Shown here: piece by piece, positions 53,001 through 64,000 of the stretch
Layout of the letters: the number at the start of each line of letters is the position of its first letter
Position numbering within the stretch: position 1 is the first letter of the stretch
Assembly (NCBI GenBank): GCA_902729315.2
Contig: LR746276.1
Span: forward strand, 3,392,169 to 3,456,168
Length of the DNA: 64,000 bases
Origin: Spirodela intermedia
Lineage: Eukaryota; Streptophyta; Magnoliopsida; Alismatales; Araceae
Direction of reading: 5' to 3'
The notes under the pieces: model-generated
What the model was told of the DNA's origin: nothing
What the model saw: only the letters and a program-made list of their open reading frames with translations
The model's database searches: none
Position numbers and translations under genes: made by a program

Positions 53001-56000
53001 GGAAAGAAGGAGCTATCTCCAGCTCTAAGAAATCGTTTCACAGAAATATGGGTTTCATCCGTGAGTGAGATAGAGGAGCTGAGATTCATTGCTTGTGAGA
53101 GGTATTTGACCACTCTGCACTTGTAAGGGTGGCTACAATACCCTTATTGAACTGTCTTTTCGCATGATCATTTGAGTTTTCCTTTTTGGGACTAGGGTTT
53201 CCGTTCAAAATTTTTGTATTCTGATGCAGGTTTATCAAATCAGAGCTCACATGCTTTTCTGAGCCCATGATAAAATTTTGGGATGTGAGTGCCAACACTA
53301 AGCTTTTGTCATTTTGTTTTCTTGAAATATTCTATTTCAGAGTAGTTTGGTGCGAATTCAGTGTCTCTTTGTAAGTAGCATGCTGTTGGCCATTGAGAAA
53401 AAGCTGATTTTGTATAACATGGGTTCAGTTCCACTTAGGCACCATGTTGGCCCGTAAGTGGCTTTTTTCTTCTAGATTGAGCTGATCTCGGTCTGCATAT
53501 GGATCTATAAGAAGTCACTCAATCCAGAAGCTGACGTGGATTGTGAAGAGTTATTTTGGAATCTTTTGTTTCAGGGCTATGGTGACTAGTCTTGGGATAT
53601 TATGTTCTTTTAGATCATTTGAAATATGGATGTCTGTATCCGGTTAGCTAAATCTTGAAATGATGGTTGTTAATCTGAAATCAAGTTCAACTGATGCATT
53701 GTGACGAACTTTGATTTTTGCCACTGTAGTTAATTCCTTCTTTTTTCTTTTTTCTAGTGGTTCAACCAGCTCGAGACCGGGCGGATACTTACAGTGAGGG
53801 ACCTCATTTCTTGGGTTACGTTTATAAATGAGACTGAGGAGAATCTTGGCTCTGTTCAAGCCTTTCTTCATGGGGCTTTCCTCATTGTACTTGATGGTGT
53901 AGGCCTAGGTATTTCGTTAACTGTCTCTAGAATTATCCTGTTTCTCATAGAATAACCAGTTTGTGCTTTTGCATCTATTATAAATGCTTATGTTATGCCA
54001 TAGTCTGTAGTCAATCCTTATTCTTCACTATGTTTCATGATCTCCGCAGATTATTTTGTATGAAACAATATCAGAAAAATGCTCTTAAAAACCGAGGAAA
54101 AGCAGCGTCAATCTATATTGCTTGCAATCTAGCTCTAAACATAACATGAAAAAGAATAAGAGGTGGAAGCTAACTGTCAACAAAGTATGTCGTACGATAC
54201 ATTAGTTCTATGTAAATTTGCATATGTTGGGTACCTGACATACGTTTTCATTGACCAAGTCGTTTTGGATTGCCACACTCTATTCCATCATCTCTTTGAG
54301 CTGTGAATCATGAACGTGCAAGAATGCTTCCTCTCTATTTGTTTTGTGGAATGGTTTAGGAACTTCGAATTTTCTCATTAGCTTTTATATGTTTTTTATT
54401 TAAAGTTTTGGAGTAAGCCCTTTTATCCCTCTCTTTCTCCAGTTTTAAGGTTTTATGCTATTCATTCATTTTTTAAAATGGAATAATTCATCCCATTCGG
54501 TCTATTTTTTTTAACAAGGGAGAATGACTGCTTGCCACTTCTTGCTATATCTTAACCTTGACAAAGACAGGCACTCATGCGGCCGTCATTCCAAATGTGT
54601 GAGTGCGATGATCGTAAAGCAGTCCTGATGCCAGTCTCGTGTGGCTGCTGCTTGCTACCTGTTGAAGGCAGACAAGGAGGGAGAAATAGATCAGCAATGA
54701 CAAAAAAGGGGTAGCAAATCTCTATGACTACTTTAGTTGTGGTCAACTTGATGAAATACCATCAATGTAAATGGGAGAGCAGTCAGATATTGGTATTCAA
54801 ACACTCAAATAGATGCAAGAATTGAACGTTAGGATCATGATTTAGAATGATGTAAGTGGCTTTGAACAAAGATGATGTTATAAGTGATTTAAACTTGAAA
54901 GCCAAAGAGTTTCAAGTGGAATCGTTCCAGCATGTGTGGACTTCTAATTACCTCTGGAGGGAAAACCATACGTAGGTTGTTATTTGCTGATCTTCTGCGT
55001 TCTTTTGTGGTATTTATGGTAGGAAGTGGTTATACGTGGAAATATGGATCTAAAAATTCAAAAGAGGTTTTCAAGTTGGAAATTGATGATTCATTGAATG
55101 TGAACTGTTCAGATTTGTCTTTTCAGTGGCATCTCGTAGGAGTTCTTAATGATAGTTGTTTCTGCCCTTTGGTGTCAGCATTTTGACGCCAACAAGATCA
55201 CACATTTTTAGACCACTGAGATATACATAATATTGTGCTCCAATCTAGCGCATTCTCTGTAGAGGAGAATCTGTGCTTCGTATCTTCATATGAAGCATCA
55301 TCACTGGTTGGTTCTTGTTTAATAGAACTTATGGTTTTTTGATGGAGTATCATACAGACTTCGTTTATTCCCCTTAATTTGTAATGAGATGCGTAAAAGG
55401 TATCAAGGATTAGATCTCTCTTGCACGGAGAGAATTGGAGATGGCAAATCATGAGCATATTGAGTGGGCTTGACTCTGATGACGATGAGGAGTGGAAGTA
55501 CATTCTCAAAAACGGGTTTCTTATCCAATATGCGACAAATTTTTTCTTCATATTAAAGTTGACTATTTAATGAATGACATTTTAATTAATTAGTTTTTGA
55601 GCAATTTGATTCCGTACACAATATGTGTACCTTTTCTATTTAATCTTGATACCCTGATTCGTCTGGTGATAATGAATGGGCCATCATCTTTCTTTTCTAG
55701 ATGCTAAAATCTTGTTTTGGAAGATGATTTCCTCAACCATACGTTCTAATGGGTGATGAAGCCCGATATTGAAACTATCTTTATTCACTGGCTATATGAT
55801 GATGAATACCACTTGCAGTGGCTAGTATCCTTTTTAAATGTTCATTATCTTTTTACTGATGCTTGGAGTTATACATTTTCTGATGGATTTATTTGCAGGT
55901 ACGAACATCTCCAAATGTGATGCATCTCGATTAAGGGAGAGTTGCTTGGATTACCTGGTAAAAGAAGCAAAGGTAAATTTATTTCTGATTATTTTTTATG

Positions 56001-59000
56001 CCTAGTTTGAATATGTTTTCTTTAGGATGAAGTCGTTTTTCTCTTCTTCTGAATGCTTGTGTAGAAGCTTCAAGATAGTTGATAGTTGACCTGAAACAGT
56101 TCCACATGTATTGCTTAAATTTTTGGGGAGTTTAGATTTAGTGACTTCGATGTGTTGCAATCCAGAAGACTAAAAGGTCAAGGAAGCAAAAAACTTCTAG
56201 AGCATCGAACTCCACCTTGGGGAAATTATAGTTTTTTATGATAGGACAAAATATACCGTGGATATCTTATATTGCACCGAGTCCCTGAGAGGCTGACATA
56301 AATACTTGAGATATTGTGAATTTTCAGGGAATACAAAAGATTTAGTGACGTCTATGCATCTCCACTATGCATATCTAACCAAACGCTGCCTTACTCTCTA
56401 CTTTCTCATCTTAGAGTTGAACTTAGTTAATCTATTAGGATATATGACCTCGCAACTATATGTATCAGTTTCAGCTTGAACTTGAAGCCAAAGTTTCAGT
56501 ATTGTGTGATTTTAGTGACGTCGAGGGTTTCTACACTTTTTATTGTATTTTGATGACAGATGTTATGCCATATGCTTGGTTAGGTTGCTTGATAAGAAGA
56601 TACTTAATTTTTCTATACCAAGTGAGTTCTGATTTACTAGATTTTTGTTTTAATCCTGTGCAAACGGAAAGCCTATTGAATCTTCAATTGTTACTGTCAC
56701 TTATACATTACCACCTCCTAATTTATGTTGTAGAAAAAACAAAAATGACATGTAAAATGATAGAAGAACGCGAATCTACATTAAGACTACCTTACACATC
56801 AATGAGTCTTCAGCGGGATTTACTGAAAATGTTATTGAGGCATTTACAGAGAGAATGAGACCTCTCATCCTTGCCTTCTATTTCTGTGAACCTTATACAT
56901 GGGTTTTGCTTTTCTAGCCGTTGTCCTTTTCGACTGCTTTATTTGGTTATGAGTTCCTCCCGTCAACGTTTTGGCTCTTTCTGAAAAAGTAGTGATGGGA
57001 TGCCTTCCAGGACACAAAATGGACTGGTGTGGTCTCAGTTGCTACTGCGTTTTAGCCAAATAGACTATTATTGAACAGCATGGAGATCATGAATTGAAAA
57101 AACCATTTATTCTCGTCCGTCCTTATGTCTATGAAACTTTCGTTATGTGATAACAGCTTTTAGTGACTTAGACGAGAGTCACAGCCTCAAGCTCCCATGA
57201 GGCCTTTCAAGTTTGCTTTGCTATTTTGAATGGCACATATTTAATGTATCTTTTGTCTCATTTTTTACTTCCTACTGACAGCAAGTGGCGGATATTGGCT
57301 TTGTGGACTCACAGTTGTCCAACATGGAAAGTTATGGATGGAAAGGTAGTGATAATGATGCTGCTAACGAGGGTTACAATTGTGTACAAGCAGAACATCT
57401 GTTTGGCATTCATCCATTCTATATTACAAAAGGTGTGTGGTCCCTTTTAGGACTAACTGCATTTGAAATTGATGTATAACTGTTGCTTTTGTCCATTAAA
57501 ATGTGGAGCACATTTCTCGATGAATTTCTTCTTATCTAGATCTTGACTTTTGTTTAAAGGTTTACTGGATATCCTTCGTAGCCTTTTTATAATGCTTCTT
57601 TGCGTGAAACATATTTTTTGCAGTTATCTCGATTTTTACCTCGCTCAATAGCACTATATACTTGCCCATGTTGTTCTCATCTGCTATACCAACCAGAAAT
57701 TAGTTATTTTTGTTTTTATAGACCATGTTGCCTTTCTGTTTGGTTATTCTTTCCGTTTGTAGCTTTCAGAAATGATGCTAGAAATTGTGGTCTATTTGTA
57801 GACGGTGTTTAAGTCAGAATGATAATCTTTATTTGATGAGTCTTGTCTTGAATTCGTATCCGGAAATTTGAAAGCAAACTTTCGTATGGTGATTTCTAGT
57901 GTTGTGCTGGTAACGTATATGTAATGACTTGCATGCAAAGGCAATGAAAGTCTACAACCAATATCTTTTGACGAAATTTCGTACAAATTAGTTGTGGTAT
58001 CTCATTTTGGTTTTGTTTCGAACTTTTCGATTCTATAGACAACGAACACAACTTGTGACGATGGATTGTCATATCCATTTCTTGACTGTACATGTTTTGT
58101 ATTGTTTTGTCCTCATCACACGATGTTTACTTACTGATGTCCTAAAAGGCTCTAAAGCTTCTAGGAATTTTATTTGGGGACTACATTCAAGTTGTGGGAT
58201 ACGAATCCTTTGTATCCTGTAAAAATTTAAGCAGTTTGTTGCGAAAATAATTCAAAACTTAAGTAAATTTTCCCCGTGTTTATTATGCAAATCAAACTCC
58301 TCTTCATCCCAAGTCTTTACATTTTGACGGACTATGTTATAAGATATATGATCTAGACTCCATTGATGTTATGAAGAAGTTTCTTTTGTATGCTTGTATT
58401 TTTAACTTGAGTGACTTGATCTCATTTTTTTTATGGTGTTCATTTTACACGTTGTCCTGAAATTTTTGTTTATTGCCTAGGTAAAAGAGATTGCAAAAAA
58501 AGAGGGTTTGAATTCTTGGCGCCAACAACCTGCAGAAATTCCTTGCGACTATTGCGAGCAATGCAGCTTCGTAGGCCTGGTCTGATATTCTTTTTTATCT
58601 ATTTTAACTCCCATCTACCAGTTGGCTATTGGATGTGAAGAAAAACTTGGTGGTGTTATTTTTGTAGTGCTATTGGAAGGCAGTCCTGGAGTAGGAAAGA
58701 CTAGTTTAGTTGTTGCACTTGCAGAATTCTCTGGACATGATGTAGTAAGAATAAACCTTTCTGAGCAGGTGAGGTATCAAACGGTACTAATCAACCACGG
58801 ATATCTTGCTGCATTGTTATAACCCCTTTTAATCTTGTAACTACAGACAGACATGATGGATCTGCTGGGATCGGATCTGCCTGTTCCTGGTGACAATGGG
58901 ATGCAGTTTGCATGGTCTGATGGAATCCTGCTCCAGGTTCTAACCCTAACATTTTAACTGTTGGAGTATAAGTGTGCGGACTGTTTCCCGGAACTAGTCA

Positions 59001-62000
59001 CAATTTTATTTTATTTTTGATTTTTCAGGCTCTCAAGAATGGTAGTTGGGTGCTTTTAGATGAACTTAATCTTGCACCACAGTCTGTGCTGGAGGTAGGA
59101 TGCTCGCTGTCTCTGTGTTATTTAGTCGTTTATTTTGGTCTTTTTTTCGTACTTGACTCTTTAACAAGCAAGCTTTCAGGGTCTAAATGCTATTTTGGAT
59201 CATCGTGCTGAGGTCTATATTCCAGAGTTGGCATGCTCTTTTCAGTGCCCTTCTTCATTTCGAGTGTTTGCTTGTCAAAATCCTACCAGCCAAGGGGGTG
59301 GAAGGAAAGGCCTCCCAAAGTCTTTTCTTAACCGTTTCACGAAGGTATTAAAATCACTGGTGAAAATGAGGCCGTCAGATTGATTATCGTGTTCTTTTTT
59401 CCGGAATGTATAATACCAGAAAATGTCTAGTACTCGACATACGTTCTTATTATCGTATTTGAATTTACCTTGAATTATTTTTATAGGTGTATGCGGATGA
59501 GCTAAGTGCGGAAGATTACTACTTCATTTGTAATTCACTCCATCCATCAGTTCCTACATCATTACTTTCAAAACTTATCAACTTCAATAGCCATCTCTAT
59601 GAGGACACAATGCTGCTACACAAATATGGTCAGGAAGGCTCTCCGTGGGAATTTAATCTGCGGGATGTTATACGGGCTTGCCAGATCATAGAAGGTGAAA
59701 GTTCTTAATTTTCTTATATACTTGCTTCAATTTGTTGGTTGTCATGACTAAAAATAGCTTCTAAATAAAGTAAGTAACGCTGGTAACAATCGTGCAGTTT
59801 CCTTTCCCGATTTATGCGGTTAGTTTTCTCTGATAGTGAGTTTCTTTTCTAAAGATGCACCTGTGGCAACAAAAGAAGTCAGCTTTCTCAACACTGTTTA
59901 CATCCAGAGGATGCGTACTTCAGGTGATCGTGAGGAGGTTTTAAAACTTTATAAGGAAATATTTGGAAGGAAGCCTCTCATAAATCAGATTCCAAGGGTG
60001 CAGATCAATGCAAACTATGTGATTGTGGGAAGTGTTTCGATTCCAAGGAATCATTTTCAACCAACAAAAACTTCACTGGTAGATCTGAATATATTGCCAA
60101 GCATTCGACAATGCCTAGAAGCTTCTCTTCAGTGTGTGCAGCATCAGTGGTTGTGTATTTTAGTTGGGCCATCTTCATCTGGGAAAACTTCACTTGTGCA
60201 GTTATTAGCTCAGCTTACTGGAAATGCACTGCATGAACTGAATCTTTCTTCTGGAACTGATGTTTCTGAGTTACTAGGCTGTTTTGAGCAGTATAATGCA
60301 TTTCAAAGTTGTACAGCCATTGTCAGCCAAATCGAGTGTTGCATGGGTGAGTATTGTGGGCTACGTGTGCAATCCTCCTGGGAGAAGTTATTGACAGAAA
60401 GGAAAGATTTAATTGCTAAATGGTGGGATCTGTTAGCATCCATGAATGACAAAACGTCTGGATCAAGTTCCGAATTTGTCATGGCCTGGAATCGTGGAGA
60501 CTGCAAGTTCCTGAATATCCTAGTTGAGATTATTGAACAGCTGAAACTTGATTCGGAAAAGTATTCTTTACCTGTATCATGGTCGAATGAGGTCCTGACT
60601 AGATCTCTGAGGACTGTTTTGGATTTACAAAAGAAAGTCAGAAAGCTGGGACCAGGAAATTTTGAATGGGTGAACGGACGTCTAATCAAGGCTATAGAAT
60701 GTGGGGAATGGGTCGTCCTGGATAATGCAAATCTCTGTAATCCCACGGTAAGTATTTTTTTATCCTCTTATAGCATACATGATATTCATTCATTTCTACA
60801 TTTTTCATGCATCTTCTTTTATGTCACTTGGATTGACAGCATATCTCTGGGTTCTTAATAGGACTCAGCTTTTTTACCTCTTTTAGTTTGGATTCTTATA
60901 CCTTCCATCTGTACCAGGTTCTAGACAGAATAAACTCTTTAGTAGAGCCTCATGGTTTTATCACTGTCAACGAGCGTGGCCTCTTAGATGGGAGTCCTGT
61001 AGTGCTTCATGCTCACCCGAAGTTCCGAATGTTTATATCTTTTGACCCAACATGTGGTGAAATATCACGAGCAATGAGAAACAGAGGAGTAGAAATATTT
61101 ATGCCGGAACAAAATTTGATAGATGATTCTGAAACCAACTCTGGTTGCCAAGATGCCATTGGTGATCTGAAGCAGTTTTTAATCCAATCGGGTATTCCAT
61201 TTTACTCATTAATTGAGGCGATGTCAGAAGCACATATGTATGCTAAGACCGTTGGATTACGTCTTGGTGTACACATTACCCTTCTGGAGCTTAGACGCTG
61301 GGTTCAGTTATTTCAGCAATTACTCATGAGTGGGAATCAGTCTATGTGGAGTCTTCAACTAAGTTGGGAGCATACATACCTCACATCTCTTGGAGAGGCT
61401 GAAGGAGAAGACATCATAATGCACGTAAAGCACAGCTTATTGTCTCTTTACAAAGATTGCCCGCTAATGGGGAGTTCATTATGTTTGCCTGGAGGGTGGC
61501 CATTACCTCAGAAACTATCAAACTTTATCTGGTTTTCGCAGGAGGCTACTATTAAACAAAACTGTATGTATTTGGCGTTTTTTGGGGCTCAATGTGCTTC
61601 TTATGAAATGAGTCTCAGCAGCACGAAAACTTCATTGCTGAGTGGTTACGAGGAAGTCAAACCACTTATATTTCCCTTCCGTGCACTGCATCAGCTTCTC
61701 TTTCCATGTGGAATTGATCTGCAACAGGCTGAGAACTTCATATCATCGACTTTTGATTTGGTATTGGGCAAAAAGATACTTTTTATTTCCTCTAATTGGG
61801 TAATTGAACAAGCCACTGGAAAAGATCTCCAATTATATATTCAGTGGTTTCAGTGGTACAGTAAACATCTGCATCCTTACTGTGATTTCTTTAGGTCTTT
61901 CTCTATGATACTTGAGCAGGAGCAGTCTCATCCTATTTGGAGTTGCATTGTCAATTGTTGGAAAGAGGTTACCATTTATCATGAAATAAATGTTGATCAG

Positions 62001-64000
62001 CAATACCTTCCACTAGTTTCAAAGAAAGTAGCTGAGTTAGCTGGTTTAATAGGAGCACCTAATGTCTGGCAGACCAATCTCTGTAATGCTATTAGATGCA
62101 TAGGTGTGCTGCGCCTTAGTCTTGAACAATGGAATGCTGAAAGGAATTATGTTTTCAAGGCGCAAGAGTTAAATCAAATATTTCTTCCTATTTTAAAATC
62201 TTTAAGACATTTGGAAGAGGAGGTGCTTAATGTCATTACCGAATCATGTTCGTTTGATGACCTATATGAATCATACTCTGGCCTGCTTGAGCAGCATAGA
62301 TCCTTTTGGAAGTGTATCATGTTGCCTCTTTCTCAACAGTCTGCAATTGCTTGGCATTTTCTGAGGAAGGAAGTACTCAAATTGAAGAGATTTTTCCCAG
62401 CCGCCGTTCATAACTTACTGGTATGCCAAGTCATCTTGTCTTGTCTGTAGCCCTTTCATGGGCAATATTAAGAAGCTCTTTTTCTTTGCAGGAGCAAAGC
62501 TCGGATCTTCTGAGAAGGTCACCGTGGAATCTTTCCTCAGCAAAGACCTTGCTATGGAAGCACGGTGGCCATCCGTTAGCATCACCCTCTGCAGATGTAT
62601 TTGACAAAAAACATCAGATATTTTCTTTATGCGCGGATATCTGGCCTAAGAAAACGTTCTGGGAACTGCTCCGTAGAGGTAAATGTTACTTCCCTTTGGA
62701 AGATATCTGCTGTTATCTCGTATTTAATACAGGGTTACTCCTATCTTGTTTAGATCGTTCAATGACAGATGCTGGTTTGTCAGCAAACACTGAACTCCGG
62801 TACCTGGCCGTTCAAGGTACTCTTCATTTACTTTTTCATGTATCTTCATAGCGGAATGCCGTTCGTTGGCCCTTGTTCATTTTAGCAGAATATTTGCAGT
62901 TACGTTTTTCTTTTGTTGCTAGAATGGTTTTTTACATTTTTTCCTTATTTTAAGCGTCATAAGTTTCTGAAGGGAACAATCCTACGATCTTTCCATTAAC
63001 TCTGGCACCATTATTTAGGGGTTGATATCTTATTCTTATCTTTGATCTTTTACAGTCTTTAACAACATCACACAGCGCCTCAATACTACCATATTTGGTC
63101 TTACATTGCACTATTTCTGGTCTTCTCATATGTTACATCGATTACAAAAGTAAATACCATTTTTTCTCATTTGCACCTCTGTTTTAAGGTTTCCCCTGCG
63201 ATTCTTTATATGTAATAGTTATACACGGAGGCTGAACTGTTTCTGCGTAGTTAGAAACTTGGAATTCTTCCTTCAATAAATTTTAGGTGAGCTTGAACCC
63301 ATGTTGTATTTATCGAATGAGTATTGTAAGTGCTCTCGTTTAGGAGGGAAATTTAGTTATAAAGAGAAGCTGATTTGCCAAGCACCCTCCACTATTTCGG
63401 ATAGTATTTATGGTTCTACCTTTTTCTTAGCAACTGGCTTTCATGGTTTTCATGTGATTATAGGTACTATTTTCTTGATCATATGCGGTATTCGCCAATA
63501 TCTGATAGTTTCCTATAGTTTTTTTGGCTTTTTAATACTCTCTTTGAATTTTTTTATTGGATGGTGTTTTGAAAATAACTTTTGCTCCTATATATTTAGA
63601 AGTATTTTTTATCTCCTTTATTCATGTTTTCTGCCTGTATACCTCGTTGTCAAACTTATTCAATGTTTCTCTCTTCGTCTCGTGAATATCTGATCGCTAT
63701 TTGTTCTATATACTCAACTTTTTTCTCGTGAATATTCTTTTGATCTCAATACTGGTTTAAGTCTTGTTACTGGTTACTTTTAATATTGTTTTAGGTATTT
63801 GCATGTCAACATATCTTATAAAGGTTGGTCGTGAAAATGACGATACCACAAATCATCTGGATGAAATTTATCAGGTAGGCGTGACGAAGCTTCATAATTG
63901 TTTTAGGTATGTGCTACAAGACGTCGTCTAACTCTGTTAAATGCAAAATGCAGGGTCTTTTGAGAAGAGCTGAACATGAGAGGAATAACCTTACGGCGAT
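40369..64000 (+). CDS. MDN1: Midasin (MDN1/REA1), giant AAA ATPase, first 38 exons
   Basis: Midasin is a nucleolar/nuclear dynein-like AAA ATPase that strips assembly factors from pre-60S ribosomes. Exons: 40369-40853, 41582-41666, 43914-44188, 44286-44495, 44593-44759, 46470-46579, 46662-46781, 47132-47204, 47829-47951, 48029-48125, 48205-48298, 48382-48516, 48594-48650, 48729-48905, 48995-49120, 49216-50958, 51300-51364, 51456-51651, 51735-51839, 51936-52238, 52807-52842, 52944-53101, 53230-53284, 53758-53908, 55899-55972, 57282-57432, 58481-58579, 58668-58768, 58847-58936, 59029-59094, 59180-59344, 59487-59694, 59855-60747, 60918-62420, 62492-62678, 62754-62816, 63795-63874, 63954-end. All phases join, about 2957 residues. 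In order: the N-terminal domain, six AAA modules and the start of the linker. Arabidopsis MDN1 has about 5400 residues, so the linker and the C-terminal MIDAS domain lie to the right. Met10 ([10 protein letters not shown]) is an alternative start. No break was seen. Confidence 0.95.
41667..43913 (+). other. MDN1 intron 2, 2.2 kb, no recognised content
   Basis: AT-rich, with no readable protein on either strand and no clear repeat. A frame at 43446-43664 on the minus strand matches nothing I know. Confidence 0.6.
44760..46469 (+). other. MDN1 intron 5, 1.7 kb, no recognised content
   Basis: It lies between the AAA1 Walker A exon and the exon starting VLFIHMDDQ. Short frames on both strands look random. 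Confidence 0.6.
47000..47035. repeat. (CT)n microsatellite in MDN1 intron 7
   Basis: About 17 CT units, the longest clean dinucleotide run in the right half of the window. Confidence 0.9.
48729..50100 (+). other. MDN1: MDN1 AAA2 module
   Basis: Walker [11 protein letters not shown] lies at about residue 712 (exon 48729-48905), and Walker [12 protein letters not shown] in the large exon 49216-50958, with a sensor region [15 protein letters not shown] and an arginine-rich SFRSRF. It looks competent. Confidence 0.9.
50101..50958 (+). other. MDN1: MDN1 AAA3 module
   Basis: Walker [11 protein letters not shown] at about residue 1110, Walker [12 protein letters not shown], sensor [13 protein letters not shown] and AFRNRF all lie within the single exon 49216-50958. 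Confidence 0.9.
51456..53908 (+). other. MDN1: MDN1 AAA4 module
   Basis: Walker [10 protein letters not shown] at about residue 1409 (exon 51456-51651). Walker B reads [11 protein letters not shown] in exon 51936-52238. Sensor [20 protein letters not shown] and RFTEIW are in exon 52944-53101. It is spread over eight exons. Confidence 0.9.
53909..55898 (+). other. MDN1 intron 24, 2.0 kb, no recognised content
   Basis: Two open frames of 84 and 117 codons (54932-55186 plus, 55198-55551 minus) lie here, but neither shows a domain. Decayed transposon sequence is possible but I could not identify any. Confidence 0.55.
55973..57281 (+). other. MDN1 intron 25, 1.3 kb, no recognised content
   Basis: No coding similarity. 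A 132-codon frame at 56460-56858 has no domain I recognise. The reading phase of the exons on each side leaves no need for another exon here. Confidence 0.55.
57433..58480 (+). other. MDN1 intron 26, 1.0 kb, no recognised content
   Basis: AT-rich intron before the exon beginning [16 protein letters not shown]. Nothing further seen. Confidence 0.55.
58481..59694 (+). other. MDN1: MDN1 AAA5 module
   Basis: Walker [11 protein letters not shown] at about residue 1828 (exon 58668-58768), Walker [12 protein letters not shown] (59029-59094), sensor [16 protein letters not shown] and SFLNRF (59180-59344). Confidence 0.9.
59855..62420 (+). other. MDN1: MDN1 AAA6 module and start of linker
   Basis: Walker [11 protein letters not shown] at about residue 2138. 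At the Walker B place the sequence is [10 protein letters not shown], so the catalytic glutamate is replaced by Asn; Arabidopsis MDN1 also lacks it. This module probably does not hydrolyse ATP. The exon 60918-62420 continues with [13 protein letters not shown] and into the linker. Confidence 0.85.
63379..63503 (+). pseudogene. cox3: Mitochondrial cox3 fragment (NUMT) in MDN1 intron 36
   Basis: About 125 bases of the 978-base intron read [20 protein letters not shown] followed by [22 protein letters not shown]. This is an internal piece of plant mitochondrial cytochrome c oxidase subunit 3, about 41 codons, with no stop or frameshift. The similarity begins abruptly at CAAGCACC and ends abruptly after CGCCAATATCT. 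Flanking sequence in the same open frame is unrelated. It has no role as a protein here; it is organelle DNA inserted in the nuclear intron. The lack of damage suggests a fairly recent insertion, or simply that the piece is short. Confidence 0.88.

Noticed and set aside
55198-55551. 117-codon minus-strand frame in an MDN1 intron
   Set aside because: No domain and no similarity I can recognise, and no splice or promoter context; most likely chance.
63301-63693. Reading the 130-codon frame as an intact cox3 gene
   Set aside because: Only about 41 internal codons match cox3. The start and end of the frame are unrelated, and key downstream parts of cox3 are absent.
1-64000. tRNA, rRNA, CRISPR arrays, operons or prokaryotic elements
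   Set aside because: I saw no cloverleaf-type tRNA sequence with A and B boxes, no rRNA, and no regularly spaced direct repeats. The gene structure is wholly eukaryotic.

Overview
This is nuclear DNA from a flowering plant. It carries four long, intron-rich, plant-type genes with GT-AG splice sites, separated by decayed retrotransposons and simple repeats. The very GC-rich cellulose synthase coding sequence and first chloride-channel exon, beside AT-rich neighbours, resemble monocot gene composition. The cellulose synthase N-terminus also reads like the monocot CESA6-type group. A monocot, possibly not a grass, is my best guess, but I cannot name a species.

Layout from left to right. (1) 1-13744 (+): the 3' five-sixths of SMC4, the condensin ATPase. 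23 exons are visible, and the head domain exons lie to the left of the window. One long intron near the gene end holds a broken Ty1/copia reverse transcriptase. (2) 13745-24600: a gene-free, very AT-rich stretch. It contains a heavily mutated Ty3/gypsy element on the minus strand (reverse transcriptase, integrase and integrase C-terminus still readable in order), two CACA/TGTG-rich blocks on either side of it, and a possible LTR fragment. (3) 24600-27673: a GC-rich, CT/GA-repeat-rich upstream region leading into (4) 27674-32641 (+), a complete 14-exon, 1090-residue CESA6-type cellulose synthase. (5) 34242-39123 (-): a complete six-exon CLC-e-type chloride channel/transporter, tail-to-tail with the CESA gene. 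(6) 39124-40368: a 1.2-kb divergent promoter region with site II and telo-box motifs. (7) 40369-64000 (+): the first 38 exons (about 2957 codons) of midasin (MDN1/REA1), the giant AAA ATPase of 60S ribosome assembly. All six AAA modules are present and the rest runs off the right edge. An intron near the right edge contains a short piece of mitochondrial cox3.

The genes are functionally unrelated: chromosome condensation, cell-wall synthesis, plastid ion transport and ribosome assembly. This is ordinary plant gene order rather than an operon or cluster. I found no wholly new system. The best points for a second look are the cox3 insertion in MDN1, the readable gypsy and copia relics, the promoter signature of MDN1, and the G-tract next to the CLC-e start codon. 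Exon limits were read by eye from homology, reading phase and splice consensus. They are phase-consistent through all four genes but have no transcript support.
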